From Cyclina sinensis (taxonomy: Eukaryota > Mollusca > Bivalvia > Venerida > Veneridae), in contig JAAONU010000014.1 in assembly GCA_012932295.1 (NCBI GenBank), positions 2,108,001 to 2,172,000 of the forward strand: a DNA stretch of 64,000 nucleotides, given 5' to 3'. The position numbers and the translations under genes were made by a program. Below, piece after piece: positions 47,189-58,979 of the stretch (positions within the stretch are counted from its first letter, which is position 1; each line of letters starts with the position of its first letter). The notes under the pieces are model-generated. The model searched no databases and had not been told where the DNA came from. It saw only the letters and a list, made by a program, of their open reading frames with translations.

Positions 47189-49370
47189 ATGGCAAAACAT
47201 GATGAAATTCGTAAGTAAACTCTTTAATTTAATGGAAATCATTTATTGAACTTTCCTGTAGTTTTTAAATGGCATATGTCGAATGAATTTACCCGTAGTA
47301 TGTAAACACAGTAGAAATGTACTGAACTGATTTAAGAGAAACGTGTATTGAATTAACACAAGGATAATTCTGAAGATGTAAGCATCGTTATTAGGATTTT
47401 ATAAAGGTGAACATTTTTTGTATTTTGACACTTATGCATTCAGTTATATTTTACGTATTTTATGCTCAAAATAGCTATAATCTTTCCGTGTAAGTAGATC
47501 TATAAAGTGGTGTTAAATTCTTCAAATTGACCCTGTCAAACGTCATAGATTTGGAACACTTGCGTTCATGATAAGTATCAATGTAAGAAATATTCCAGGG
47601 TAGCATCGAAGGGGTTGTTGCCTGGCCAGGCTGTGGAAATGTGTATGTCAATGATCCTTGCAAAACTGATGAATACATGTACCAGTTGAAAAGGAATTAA
47701 TTAGTCTCATTAATTTGATTAAGGGAAATCTTTTAAGAGGCTGGCGAATATGGTAGAGAACTTGCACCAGTCCTGTGAGGGCAAGTTCACGAGTTAGAAT
47801 CCCGTGTCACTTTTGTATTGTATGATGTATTGTTATTACATATAGAAATCTGTTCTCATTATTTGACCAACATTAAGCTTTGACCAAATTTAGCATGTTT
47901 TTAATATTGTATTGTTTTAATTTTGTAGGATTACCTCCAGATGACGCTAGCTGGTCCAAGAACAGTCCAAAGGAATGGCCAAGGTTGGAGTATGAGGACT
48001 TGGTGGACTACTTAATCCACAAGAAAGCCTACGATGGGAGACAGATGAAAGCGTTTAGGTCTTTGTATGGCAAAAACTATGTGGAAAGTGGATGGCTAGG
48101 TGACATATTCTACTATAAGGACGGATCACGGAACTTTCTCAAAGCAACTGTTTCTCCTAGCCAACCCGGTGTGGGACGCTCTGATTACAAAGTGTGGGTA
48201 TCCGTATCAGATTCTGGAATTGACACTGGATATTGCAGTTGTCCTGCTGGTTCTGGTAGGAGTTGCAGTCACATAGCTGCAGTTGTTTATGCTGTGGTTA
48301 TGGCTTGGGATCACGGTTTGGCCGGAGAGACTTGCACCGATAAACAACGAGTTTGGGGAAAAGGTGCAACAAAAGTGTTATCGAATCACCAACAATTTGC
48401 CGAAATTATAGGGGAAAATATGAACTCGAAAGAAGTTGATGACAAAGTTGCAAGACCAAAACAATACTTGGATCACAATGACTTAAAAACATTTGTTAAG
48501 GACAGTGCATTTAAGCCGCTGTGGGAGTGCAAAGGAACCATGCTAAACAAAATTTTGAGTGCACCAGAAACACCAATATCAGATAAACAGCCACTTGTCC
48601 ATGGAAACCATGATGTTGACAGTGACAAACCGTCAGTGCCATCTTGCAGTCCTTGCAAAGATTTTTATAACAAATATGTGGATATTGGTTATACAAACTT
48701 AAATGTGCTTGAAAAATCAACTGTTAAACAATCGTCAGCTATGTGGACAGATAGCCGTAAAGTTAGGTTAACTTCAAGCAAGATAAATAGCTTACCCAAA
48801 ACTTCACGGGCTGATCCCAACAAATTTGTGCCATCCCACATTTATGAGCGATTTAAAGGATGTGCTGCCACAAAGCACGGTCAGAAGTTTGAGCCTATTG
48901 CCAGGAAATGGTATGAACATTTCAGTGGACAGACAGTAAAGCTGAGTGGAATTGTGATAAGAGAGGGAGAGGAGTATTTAGCGGCAAGTCCTGATGGTAT
49001 AATTGACGTAAATACAATTGTTGAAATTAAGTGCCCAACAAAGTCACTGGATGGACTCATATCTTCTGGAAAATATGATGTATATTTTGACAAGGATGGT
49101 AAACCAGTGCTCAGTACCAAGGGCAGGAATGGATATTACACCCAGGTCCAGATAGCTATGTATTGTACCAAGACAAGCTTATGCAAGTTTATTTTATGGA
49201 CACCTGAAAAACAAATAGTTCTTGATGTAACCTTTGACAGTGACTTTGTAAATAAGATATTGCAGAGAGTGAGAGCATTTTATTTCAAACATTTATTACC
49301 GCGTCTTGCAGATGAAATTCATTTCAATAGGCTGAAACTCTCACACGAATACAAAAAAGTCTGTAAGTAA
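47189..49370 (+). CDS. SWIM zinc-finger and YqaJ-type nuclease protein of the transposon
   Basis: Second protein of the ISL2EU-like element, 487 aa. Exon 1 is 47189-47210 (MAKHDEI plus one base), exon 2 is 47929-49370; GTAAGT donor and TTTTGTAG acceptor keep frame (R8). Exon 2 alone could start at an intron ATG (47880), but that would read through the acceptor, so the upstream ATG is preferred. A SWIM finger lies at residues 110-122 (CSCPAGSGRSCSH). The YqaJ/lambda-exonuclease-like domain covers about 290-470, with HGQKFEP (E329), ASPDGI (D363), EIKCP (E373, K375) and YTQVQIAMY (Q near 413), the expected metal-binding and catalytic residues. Its job in transposition is unproven; end processing is a reasonable guess. 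Convergent with the transposase, 476 bp between stops. Confidence 0.88.
47740..47811 (+). other. tRNA-like sequence within the transposon intron
   Basis: About 72 bases with a 5-bp anticodon-like stem (CTTGC...GCAAG), a T-arm-like hairpin (CACGAG, loop TTAGAAT, CCCGTG) resembling a B box with one change (TTAGAATCC for TTCGAATCC), and an A-box-like 'tggtagagaac'. The acceptor ends do not pair. It is either a decayed tRNA, a SINE head or coincidence. Confidence 0.25.
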
Positions 49371-49846
49371 GCTGCACCATTACAGAATACAGGACTTTGC
49401 GAAAGAACATGAACATGCACGGAGAAATGTGGTCAACAAGTGTTCTTTTTTTAGTGTTTAGAACACCAGCTGCTGTATAAAATTTAAAGATTTATGTTGA
49501 TAGTATTATAAAAATGAATTTCATGCAGACATTAAGTTTAGAAAAGTTGTTGTTTCAGTATAGATTAAATTGCTTAAAATGTTGATTTTAAACTGTTTTG
49601 GATTTCTGTATTACATCCCATTTGGTGTTCACTACAAAAGTAGAATAACTGTAGATAGGGAAAAAACACAGGGAAATTATTTTTACTCATTTTATTATAG
49701 ATCTGTCATAGGTTGAAAGCAACAAATGCAACAGGTCATTTCCAACATTAATGCAAGCTTTAATCAAAACATTAGTTTATCAAGAAATAGATCCACAGAT
49801 ATTTATATCACAATTTACTTTCAGTTTGCTCTAGTTTTGTCCCTGC
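49371..49846. other. Spacer between the convergent transposon genes
   Basis: AT-rich 476 bp that would hold both 3' UTRs. No clear coding content. Confidence 0.5.
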
Positions 49847-51593
49847 TCAGTAATCGCTTTCATTATCTTCCTTAATGAGCTGGTCCCTTAAATTACATAA
49901 TCCAGCAACAGTGCAAAGAGTTTTATTAGCTCGCCTCAGTGATTTGTTTGACATTTTTGCGTTTAGTATACGGTATGATTTCATCCTCATTATGGCACGC
50001 TCCACATGAATCCTGTTTGAGGCAATTCTTCTAGTGTCTATTACTTCATGCTCACTTAACTGACTCCTGCCCTTCATAAACGACGGAATGTTTAATTTGA
50101 CACGCCTAGCACAAAGATCTTCACTGATTGTGAAACCTCTGTCAGCCATTACCTCATCTCCAGGGAGGAGATAGTCAAGAAAACCACTATGTTTTGTTAT
50201 GTAATTGTCACTAGCACGCCCACCATATAGAGGAGACACAAACATAATGAAACCATTGGGTGCGATAGCAATAAGAAACTTCCCAGTGTTATTATTTTTA
50301 TATGTGCTCCATGTCTTTCCTCGCGCCTTTAACTGAACTGGTCTCTGTATAAAAATTTCTGAACAGTCCATAATGCACGTTGTCTTGGGATAGGTATCCT
50401 TAAAAGATGATGGCAAGGTTCTTCGAATGGTGTCTCTCGGTAGCCACATAACACAGTTGTCATATAAGTGTTTTGCCATTATACTTATCCAAGAATTAAA
50501 AATACTGCTCATCAACTGTGTAGAAATATTGAAACGTCTGCCCAAATCACTGAAGGTCAGTCCAAGTCTAAGGCGTAACAATACAGAAAGTATTTGATCT
50601 TCAATTCTGAGCTTATAGGGTAACTTTTTCCCAAACACCGACAATGTCTGAATTAATGTTAGTAATACAGTCAAACTAAGACCTGTGTAAAACTTGGCAT
50701 CTGAATCAGAGGTTACACTATCAATTGAAAATTCAGCAGAAATCTGCTGACATGAAGCATTCCTGGTTCTTTTAGAATATCCATAATTGTGGTCTAATGC
50801 AACTATGTCAATTGTTTGGGTACTGGAATCAACCATTTTTGGCTTGTTGTAACATTGATTGGGATTAAGGGTACAACACACTGAAAGACATTCATGGCTG
50901 TCTTTGCAGTCAAACAACGATGCTGGTATTGGAGATGCAGTTAAAATTTCTGATTCACATGTAGTTTCTGTACCTGACAGTTGTTTGCTTAATGATACTG
51001 ACTTGGGAGTATTCAAATTCAATGACTTTCTGACAAGTGGTGGCCTTCGTGCAGGCGTTTTCATGTCAGTTACTGCGTATCCCATGTTCAATACCGGTAG
51101 GGGATTTTCCTTGGTTGGCCGTCCATCAACAAAGTGAATTGAGCATACCTGAAATAATAAAATTAAAGCAAATTATAATCGATTGCATTGAATAATTATG
51201 AAGGCATAATTCTGCAGTTAAATGGTGAATCGTTGACACTTTTGAATATTCTGCCAACATGATTTTTAAAATAAAAACATTTACACTGGTTTTCATACAA
51301 ATCAGGTATAAATTATTACATAATAGGAAAAATGGATTAATAGAGGAACATTTACTAACCATTGACTTTGAAGCTGGATTAAAATCTTTTCTGTTAATGG
51401 ATTTTATCCACATTCGCCTTTTTTCTTCGTTTGCTGGGATGCAGTGAAGTTTGTATGGTGGTAAACACTCGCAGTCTTTATGTTTTATTTTATGCTCATC
51501 ACACACTGAAATGTTCCAGTCATGAAGCTTTTTCTGACTATTTCTACAGTCAATTACAACACACTGCTTTCCTCCACTTCGTTCGTAAGGCAT
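49847..51593 (-). CDS. THAP-domain DDE_4 transposase (PIF/Harbinger group, ISL2EU-like)
   Basis: Cut-and-paste transposase, 511 aa. Exon 1 is 51360-51593, exon 2 is 49847-51148; the donor is GTTAGT and the acceptor TTTCAG, phase 0. The THAP DNA-binding domain spans the splice: MPYERSGGKQC with C11 and C16, LHCIPANEEKRRMWI, and after the junction VCSIHF (C80, H83), ending NPLPVL. After a low-complexity linker comes a helix-turn-helix-like stretch (LRLGLTFSDLGRRFNIS) and the DDE_4 nuclease: CIMDCSEIF (D339), VSPLYGGRASD, VMADRGF (D414) and HVERAIMRMK (E461). All three catalytic acids are present. Start chosen at the ATG giving MPYERSGG, in line with THAP N-termini. No stops or shifts, so it may be active. 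Confidence 0.92.
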
Positions 51594-51834
51594 TTTCAAT
51601 CTTTTGCACAGTTTGTGTAAATAATATTAATCTATACAAGAAACTATTGATTTTTTCGCAGAGAGCCGTTTGTAAATATTGGTTTTTCTTCAGTACCGTA
51701 ATGGCGGATGTAGAGAGTATTCAAGGGCGATAATCGGGTAATTACTAATTTCTGGAATCGTCTATAGAATTAACTGAAATATTTACTAAAAAAATGAAAA
51801 CAATGTTTAATACCCCAGGAGTAATGATTTAATT

Positions 51835-52275
51835 TTAATACAAATAGGTAATACACACCCTCAGATACCAAAGGGTGAATCCACTCCACATACAATACAA
51901 AATGCTCCCAGCTGCGGCTAATCTGATCTCTCTATTCTTCTTTTCCATTACCACTGACCTCAGTATAGTTGTTAGTGCAGGTATCTTTTCATTTATTACT
52001 TTTAGTTGATCCTCCCATTTAAATCCAGTTAAGTCATCTACACTTGTCACTTCAAATGATGTAGAGGATCTCTTCGATAGCTGTGCTAATTCATTTGTAA
52101 TTGGGTTCCCCACAATTTTAGTCATTTCATTTCTATAACTTTCTGTCTTAGATGTTTGACAACAGCATGTTGAGTTCCTGTGTTCATCATAGTTTTCACT
52201 ACTGCTTTATCGGTGTCATCTGTGATAACTTTTGATTGCTCTATATTTTTGGCAGATTTCACTGTGATCTGTAAA
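51835..52275 (-). pseudogene. KDZ-type gene remnant, 5' blocks of array unit 2
   Basis: This is the block homologous to 38869-39222. It begins after a CAG acceptor (ITVKSAKNIEQSKVITDD), suffers a 4-base deletion relative to unit 1 near 52150 ('cttagatgttt' for 'cttagatagatgttt'), then resumes as NPITNELAQLSKRSSTSFEV and GFKWEDQLKVINEKIPALTT. Here the codon after NREIR is TTA, so the frame continues LAAAGSILYCMWSGF to a possible GTGTGT donor. Units 1 and 3 have TAA at that codon. Confidence 0.6.
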
Positions 52276-52539
52276 CAGCAGATGAAACAAATTATCAACT
52301 GGAATGGCATATTTGAAAGCCATGGCCAAAATAAAAACTAAACAGTTAAAGGTACCTAAATGAGTTTTTTTGACTTGAAGAAAATTGTCATTGTTCTCCA
52401 ACATATTCTGTTATCCATGAGGTTAATCCTTAAAATGGAATATGCTTTACGAATAAAATGATCAAATTCCCCTTTGTTGGGAATTGTTTCTGTCTAAAAT
52501 CACATGTATACTAGTTCCCCCACCCCCACCCCCAAATCT

Positions 52540-53060
52540 TATGAATTAGCAAATGATGATAATGAAATATTTGCATTCACATTAAAATCCTTCGTAATTA
52601 TTGTTTGAGTGTGGTCTGAACTTTGACTGTCGTCTTGGATGCAATAACAGTCTCTCTTGGCATCTGGAATAATGGTCTCTTACTTTTATGAGTTACATCA
52701 CTGGGCGATTGTAGACTACAAGGTCGCTTCACACTTTAACCATCCCCCTCCCTCACAGCAACATGGGCAAATACATCATTTCTGTATAATTGCTGTATCT
52801 GGAGAACACCTGGATCAGTGATAGACAGTTCCATTACATTATTTATTTCCATCAAACTTTGGAGTTTTTACCAAAATGTAAGGATTTTTCTCTAATTCTA
52901 CCAGTTGTTTAAGTTCTTTTTTGGAACATCCTTCTTTTTCTCCTTTCTTCTCCCTGTCTTCCAACTTTGTAAGCCTTCTTTTTTATTTGGACACTTTTTC
53001 TTTTAAGAAGATGATCTCATCAGAATGCTCACACTTCATTTTTTTTGGTTGGGGTCACAC
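52540..53060 (-). pseudogene. Coiled-coil and upstream exon-like blocks, array unit 2
   Basis: Homologue of 58950-59420. It includes the block VKRPCSLQSPSDVTHKCKRP-like sequence (about 52600-52740) and the charged helix (about 52890-53040). The upstream end of the helix block is altered by an extra duplicated 'cacttcatttttttt' segment (53030-53065). Confidence 0.45.
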
Positions 53061-53540
53061 TTCATTTTTTTTGGTAGGGGTAACATTCCTGCAATTCATA
53101 AAGCAAGATCATTATGGCTTTAAATTTCCCACAAAATACAGTGTGACCAAACTAAATGAAGATGTTACAAGAACAATGCCATCTAATTTTGACCAGTAAA
53201 ATGGCCTGGCCTGAAACTACTACATTTAATCAAGATGAAATCCAAATCAGTTGCCAAAATTGTGACATCAGTTTTAGTTTAATTTTAGTTTAATATTAAT
53301 AATGCCAGAATAATCAAAATTTTGAAACCATACATAGCACATATTTTAATTTTCAACTTGACCCAGACTGCACTATGATGATCATTAGTTGAACCCATGA
53401 CAGTAAAGTAACACATTGACTTAGATTCTAAAATGAAAAAAAGTGTTAAGAAGACCCGTGCTGAATGTGGCCTTTATAGTGGGAAGATTAAACGAGACAT
53501 ACCTTCAGAAAGGGGAAGTTGAAGTTTGAACAGTATCTAA

Positions 53541-53810
53541 TCAACCATTGAATGCATATTGTTTTTTGGTAGAATTGCAACATGATTGCGTGATGGTGTC
53601 GATTGCTGCTGTTGGTACTCCTTGGCTTTTGAGGGATTTCTGGTTAATCTGAAGACAAGTTTCATCTTTTTTAATGGGTGTCGTCTTTCTGGTTTGTGAG
53701 GTAGATAGAGTGTTGTTGGTGGGTTTGGAAGCAGATAGCATGGACCGCTGATGAGAGGTAGTAGTGATGCCCACCAGGTTTTGTGTTGTGCAAAGTGAAC
53801 ATATTACCAC
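53541..53810 (-). pseudogene. Tyrosine-recombinase N-terminal-like fragment, array unit 2
   Basis: It reads TCLQINQKSLKSQGVPTAAI, then DTITQSCCNSTKKQYAFNG, the same domain signature as unit 1, with substitutions such as DTITQS for DIIMQS. No catalytic core follows. Confidence 0.5.
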
Positions 53811-53839
53811 AGCCTCTGTTTTTTCTTCCTCTACTTTTT

Positions 53840-55179
53840 GTCGAGCCCGCTTGCGGTGAGCTTGTCTTGGTCACCACTTTTGGCATATAGTTCGGTGTAT
53901 GTGTGTCCATCCGGATTTGTCCGGTCTATATCTTGCTCATTCTTTGAAGGAATACAAAATAATTTGGTACTAATGTTCACCATGATGGGGTTGCATGTGG
54001 CACACAAAACCCAGGTCTGCCGCTCAAAGGTCAAGGTCAAACTTGGGGGTCAGCACAAAACTGTGTCAGGAGCGTAACTTCTAAATGCATGAAGGGATTT
54101 TAATATAACTTGGGACAAATATTCTCCATAGTGAGGTGGAGTGTCGTTCGAAAAATTCAGGTGTCTGTGACAAAGGTCAAGGTCACACTTAGGGGTCAAA
54201 GTCAAATAACAAAATAAAACATTCATTTGTGAGTTTAACTTCTATATACATTGATGAATTTTAATATAACTTAGCACAAATGTTCTCCATGTTGAGTTGA
54301 GTTGTCTCGTGCAAAATGAAGGTCAATGTCACAAGAGGTCAAAGGTCAAATAAAAATATTAAAATTTGTTTGTTGGCGCTCTATCTTGCTTATGCTTTAA
54401 AGTATTATGCTTAGTGGTCAGAAGATTTTGAAATTGTTGAGCCCTCTTGCGCTGAGGTCAACTTAGTCGCTGCTTTTCACTTTTTGTGGTTTGGTGTATG
54501 TGCGTCCATCAGTCCGTGTGTCTGTCTAGATTTGTCCGCTCATTCTTTGAAGGATTACATAATAGTTTGATACAAATGTTCACCATGATGGGATGGTGTG
54601 TCACACGCAAAACCAAGGTCCGCCACTCAAAGGTTAAGGTTGCACTTGGAGGGTCAGCTCAGTACCCATGTCTGGAGCATAACTTCTACATGCATAGCAG
54701 GATTTTAATATAACTTGGGACAAATGTTCTCCATAGTGAGGCGTAGTGTGGCGCGAAAAATTCAGTGTCTGTGGTAAAGGGGTCAAAGGTCTAATAACAA
54801 ATTAAAACATTCATTTGTGAGTATATTTCTTTATACATGGAAGGATTTTTATATAAGTTTGAACTAAAGTTCTCAATAGTGAGTTTACTTGTCTTGCGCA
54901 AATGAAGGTCAAGGTCACAAGAGGCCAAGACCAAATAAAAATATCAAACTATTGGATAACATGAATTGAGTTTTTTAGGCACAAATGTTCATCATGAGAC
55001 TTCATGTCAAGCACATGAACCAGATCACCGGGTCAGAGGTCAAGGTCACCTAAGATGATGCAATGTCAAGATTTTGCCTTGGGTATAAAGAGGGTGTGCT
55101 GCACACATCTCAACTATGTATACATCTTTCTCCATGATCTAAAGCTTATAGGTTCAAGTTTGAATTAAGATGAGCGGAC
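53840..55179 (+). repeat. AAGGTCA-rich dispersed repeat, unit 2
   Basis: The left end GTCGAGCCCGCT is intact (53840-53851); at the right end 'gctcg' has been lost ('gatgagcggacattctg'). A second, related start ('gttgagccctcttgcgctga') lies internally at about 54437-54456, which suggests two adjacent or nested copies. Unit 1 lacks that internal start. Confidence 0.75.
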
Positions 55180-55611
55180 ATTCTGCCCGTAGGTATGTCT
55201 TGTTTGAGAACTTTTGCCATGACGCTGAAAGGAGCAAAAATATAAAACAACTCATCAGTCCATTTGAATGTAAATGCACCTACCGCAAATGCAATAGACA
55301 AGCCAACTCATCAGTTGGGAAGAACACTGGACCTGATTTTTGCATCTGATAACAAACAGTGCACTAGTAGAGTGAGTCCAGTTTCTTACACCGACCATTT
55401 CCTGACTATTTTATCTGTTTTCTAAATGGTTTGTATTGATTTGTATTTGTCACATTTTGTGGTTTTGAAATAGTGATAACAACTACAAAAATGTATTTCT
55501 TTTGACACATACATAAATTTATTTTCTTTAAATGTTTTTCAAATTTTATAGTACAGCTAAAAATGACACAATTTATTGAACCGTCTTCATTTTTTTTTGG
55601 GTTCTTAGATT

Positions 55612-58610
55612 AGCCCTAGAATGCTTAACAACATCCCTCAGCTTTTCTCGAACCATCACTGGTGTTACATAAGAGAACTTCTTAGCAATGATTTCTGAAA
55701 CAAACCATTACAATAAACATGTAATTAATTTTTTCTACTGTGAAGTGGGGGAAGGATTTTATTTCATTAAATGGCTAAGTTCTTTTAGTTTTTTTTTTCT
55801 TTTTTTTTTTAATTTTTGCAGCAGTTTCTGCAAATATTCATTCCAATTATGAGTAATCTTAACAGAAAGATGATAATGTGACAACTTTATCATTTACACT
55901 TTAAAAACTGGTGTATTTTGATAAAATGACATTTTTATTGGTTCTTTGATTTGCGGTTTCAACTATCAATACATGTACTTACTATTCTATATAAAATCTC
56001 ATTGGGTGTTAATAAGTAGATTGACTGACCTTCAAAGTCCACAAAAATTACAAACAAATATCACTGAATTTGGAGTAAATATTTGAATATATATTTTTGT
56101 AAGAAAAAATCAAGTTTAAAAAAAACAACAAAAAAACTTTTATCAAGCTTATTTTATTACCTGTGAACTTACCAATATGGATATCCCAGTATAGACCAAC
56201 CTCAACCATAATGTGTTAGAGAAAAAGACTGGGTCCCTGTTAAGACAGTACTGGTGCAAATTACATGCATTGTCGTATATGATCACTGCTGGTGCCTCTA
56301 CAAAGAAATAATTTTTTTTTTGTATTACATGTAGTAATGTAATAGTAAAGAATATTAAAGAAAAACCTACATATAGACCATTTTCAATCAGTCATACAAA
56401 ATCATTTAAAATGTGTTCAGAACTAACTACAAACAACAGTTAGTATTAAGCTACACAGACCAGCATTTGTGATTGCCATTTATGCAACATATTATAACTG
56501 AAACATTAATAAAGCTGTTAAGGAAACAGAAATGAAAGCAGATTTCAAAATTTGTACTTGTTCTGTTTTAAATGTTTTTTTTCAGCTTATAAAAAAGATA
56601 ATAAAACTTACTTGCCAAATGTGTTTTAAGGAAAGTAAATGGTCTGTTATGCCAACTACAACTTTGAAACCATAGCAAATACTTTGTAATGATTGATATT
56701 TTTAAACCGCAATGACATTGAAGTTTCCTTACCATCTATTTCAATTCACTAAAATACCACTATTTAAAATATATTTAGTTCATCTTAAAATAAATCATAT
56801 ATTTCGAAATGAAATTCATAAAAGAATAATATGGGCAAAATTTGTTTGTTGGAAGGATGAACTTGTAAATTGTAATATGTTTTAACACATATTGTTTTTT
56901 TTTCAGATTTGAGTAATATTTGCATAAAATATAAAACACCTATTAGAATGAAGTTCAGGGAAAATGCTTTTCAAATAATCCAGTATGCTATCTTCAGTAA
57001 CATATAATTTGGTAATAGGCAAATTGATAATTATTTTACAAGCAAACCCCCTTACCATGTGGACAAAATACAGCAAAGATACCAGGTAACAGCACAGAAT
57101 GGCAAGCACTTTTCTTTGTATATCCATTCTTGTTTTTCTCTTTTTTCTCTTTGTCAGTGACATAGATTCCTCTCTCTCTCTAATGCAGGGCAGATTAGGA
57201 TTAAAAGCCAGTGAATGTTCTGTCTGGTTACAGGAAGAAGTTTCTTGGAAATTCCATGGACTGGCAAGTTTTTTGACAATACATGAAGGAATTCTATATA
57301 CTCCTCTTAGGGTGAACTTACACAGCCTGAAAAAAAAGATTTTGTTTGAAATAATGTACCAAACAGAATTAACTGCTAAATATAGAAAGTAAGGAGATAT
57401 ATAGCTGGTTTAAAATGTTCAAAGGAGGACTTGATTCACAAACTAATAAATTCAAATATATATATAATTCTGTCATAATATGGTATAATAATAATATTGA
57501 TAATAATTATAGTCTTTATTTATAGAGGAAACACAGTAAGTTGGATGGTTCCAATCTTCCCTGTGAGCCTCTCAAAAATATAAATTATTTACATCATGAC
57601 AAAGTATGAAATCAAGATTTTATACATATTTCAGTTGTGAAATTACATTTACTTAAAGTAATAATAATAATAATAATAATATGATAATAATAATAATAAT
57701 AATAATAACAATGACATCAATAAAAATAACAATAATAACATGTGCACAAAGCATCTTGAAATTTAATACTAGCCGATTTCTAACAATTAACCTTAACATT
57801 GGTCTCCACTTGGCTCAAAAACTTACTGGATGACAATGGAGAATGGTTTTTTCCTTCTCTTACTTCCCAGTTGAAGGTGGTCATGCTAAAAGAGTCATAC
57901 TGTAAACTACCATGAAGAGTAAATCTATCTATGCACACTGATGCTTTTTTTTTCTCGATTGCTGTACAAAAATAAAGATATACAGTGCATTATTATATTA
58001 CTGTGAATTTATTAATATTCAATGGGTACTAATTTATTTGAATTTCATGGGCATATTGATCAACAAATTCAAAAACACCACACAGTATAGAATTAACTGA
58101 AATATTTACTAAAAAAATGAAAACAATGTTTAATACCCAAAGAGTAATGATGTAATTTTAATACAAATAGGTAATACACACCCTCAGATACCAAAGGGTG
58201 AATCCACTCCACATACAATACAAAATGCTCACAGCCATGGCTTATCTGACCTCTCTATTCTTCTTTTCCCCCACCACTGACCTCAGTATAGTTGTTAGTG
58301 CAGGTATCTTTTCATTGATTACTTTTAGTTGATCCTCCCATTTAAATCCAGTTAAGTCATCTACACTTGTCACTTCAAATGATGTAGAGGATCTCTTCGA
58401 TAGCTGTGCTAATTCATTTGTAATTGGGTTCCCCACAATTTTAGTCATTTCATTTCTATAACTTTCTGTCTTAGATGTTTGACAACAGCATGTTGAGTTC
58501 CTGTGTTCATCATAGTTTTCACTACTGCTTTATCGGTGTCATCTGTGATAACTTTTGATTGCTCTATATTTTTGGCAGATTTCACTGTGATCTGTAAACA
58601 GCAGATGAAA
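55612..58610 (-). pseudogene. KDZ-type transposase-like gene remnant, array unit 3
   Basis: Blocks in transcript order: 58242-58594 (ITVKSAKNIEQ..., 4-base deletion as in unit 2, NREVR then TAA as in unit 1), 57827-57952 (DRFTLHGSLKYDSFSMTIF in part), 57056-57326 (Cys-rich block; (CT)n longer by two bases than in units 1-2, so the LPCIRERG frame no longer joins FAVFCPH), about 56612-56690 (ICYGFKVVVGITDHLLSLKH-type), 56173-56297 (IIYDNACNLHQYCLNRDPVF, donor GTAAGTTC and acceptor TTTGTAG present), and 55612-55694 (IIAKKFSYVTPVMVREKLRD). Phases of the last two do not match, so an exon may be missing. The KDZ assignment rests on FCPH, CYGF and IIYDNACNLHQYCLNR. Confidence 0.65.
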
Positions 58611-58979
58611 CAAATCATCAACTGGAATGGCATATTTGAAAGCCATGGCCAAAATAAAAACTAAACAGTTAAAGGTACCTAAATGAGTTTTTTTGACTTG
58701 AAGAAAATTGTCATTGTTCTCCAACATATTCTGTTATCCATGAGGTTAATCCTTAAAATGGAATATGCTTTATGAATAAAATGATCAAATTCCCCTTTGT
58801 TGGGAATTGTTGTCTGTCTTAAATCACATGTATACTGCCGGGATTATTTCTGTCTAAAATCACATGTATACTAGTTCCCCCACCCCCACCCCCAAATCTT
58901 ATGAATTAGCAAATGATGATAATGAAATATTTGCATTCACATTAAAATCCTTCCTAATTATTGTTTGAGTGTTGTCTGA

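Larger units (their letters stand above)
47043..51762. mobile_element. Complete two-gene THAP-DDE/YqaJ transposon (ISL2EU-like), 4720 bp
   Basis: The terminal inverted repeats are GACGATTCCAGAA at both ends. A subterminal inverted repeat, TCCGCCATTACGGTACTGAAG, lies near 47099-47119 and 51689-51709. It is flanked by TATA (47039-47042 and 51763-51766); unit 3 shows the empty site 'cacagtatagaattaactg' with one TATA. Inside are two convergent intron-containing genes: SWIM/YqaJ protein (plus) and THAP-DDE transposase (minus). From the literature on the PIF/Harbinger group, the ISL2EU lineage pairs a DDE_4 transposase with a YqaJ nuclease; assignment is by that architecture. Both frames are intact. 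Confidence 0.88.
43255..55422. repeat. Array unit 2 (6.28 kb plus 5.9 kb of insertions)
   Basis: It runs from the EEP-tail stop codon (43255-43257) to the next one. Removing the insertions 45807-46966 and 47043-51762 leaves about 6.28 kb, collinear with unit 3. It starts with the exon-like block at about 43454-43535, which unit 1 lacks. Confidence 0.9.

Noticed and set aside
47880..49370. ATG at 47880 as the start of the YqaJ protein
   Set aside because: The first 16 codons are hydrophobic intron sequence ahead of a TTTTGTAG acceptor; an upstream exon with ATG and GTAAGT donor fits in phase.
51126..51599. 157-codon frame as a stand-alone THAP protein
   Set aside because: It reads through the intron at 51149-51359; splicing joins its first 78 codons to the DDE transposase and completes CxHF of the THAP domain.
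53831..54713. Short frames with VKVKLGGQ and similar in the array units
   Set aside because: They are translations of the AAGGTCAAGGTCA repeat core and recur in every copy of this noncoding repeat.
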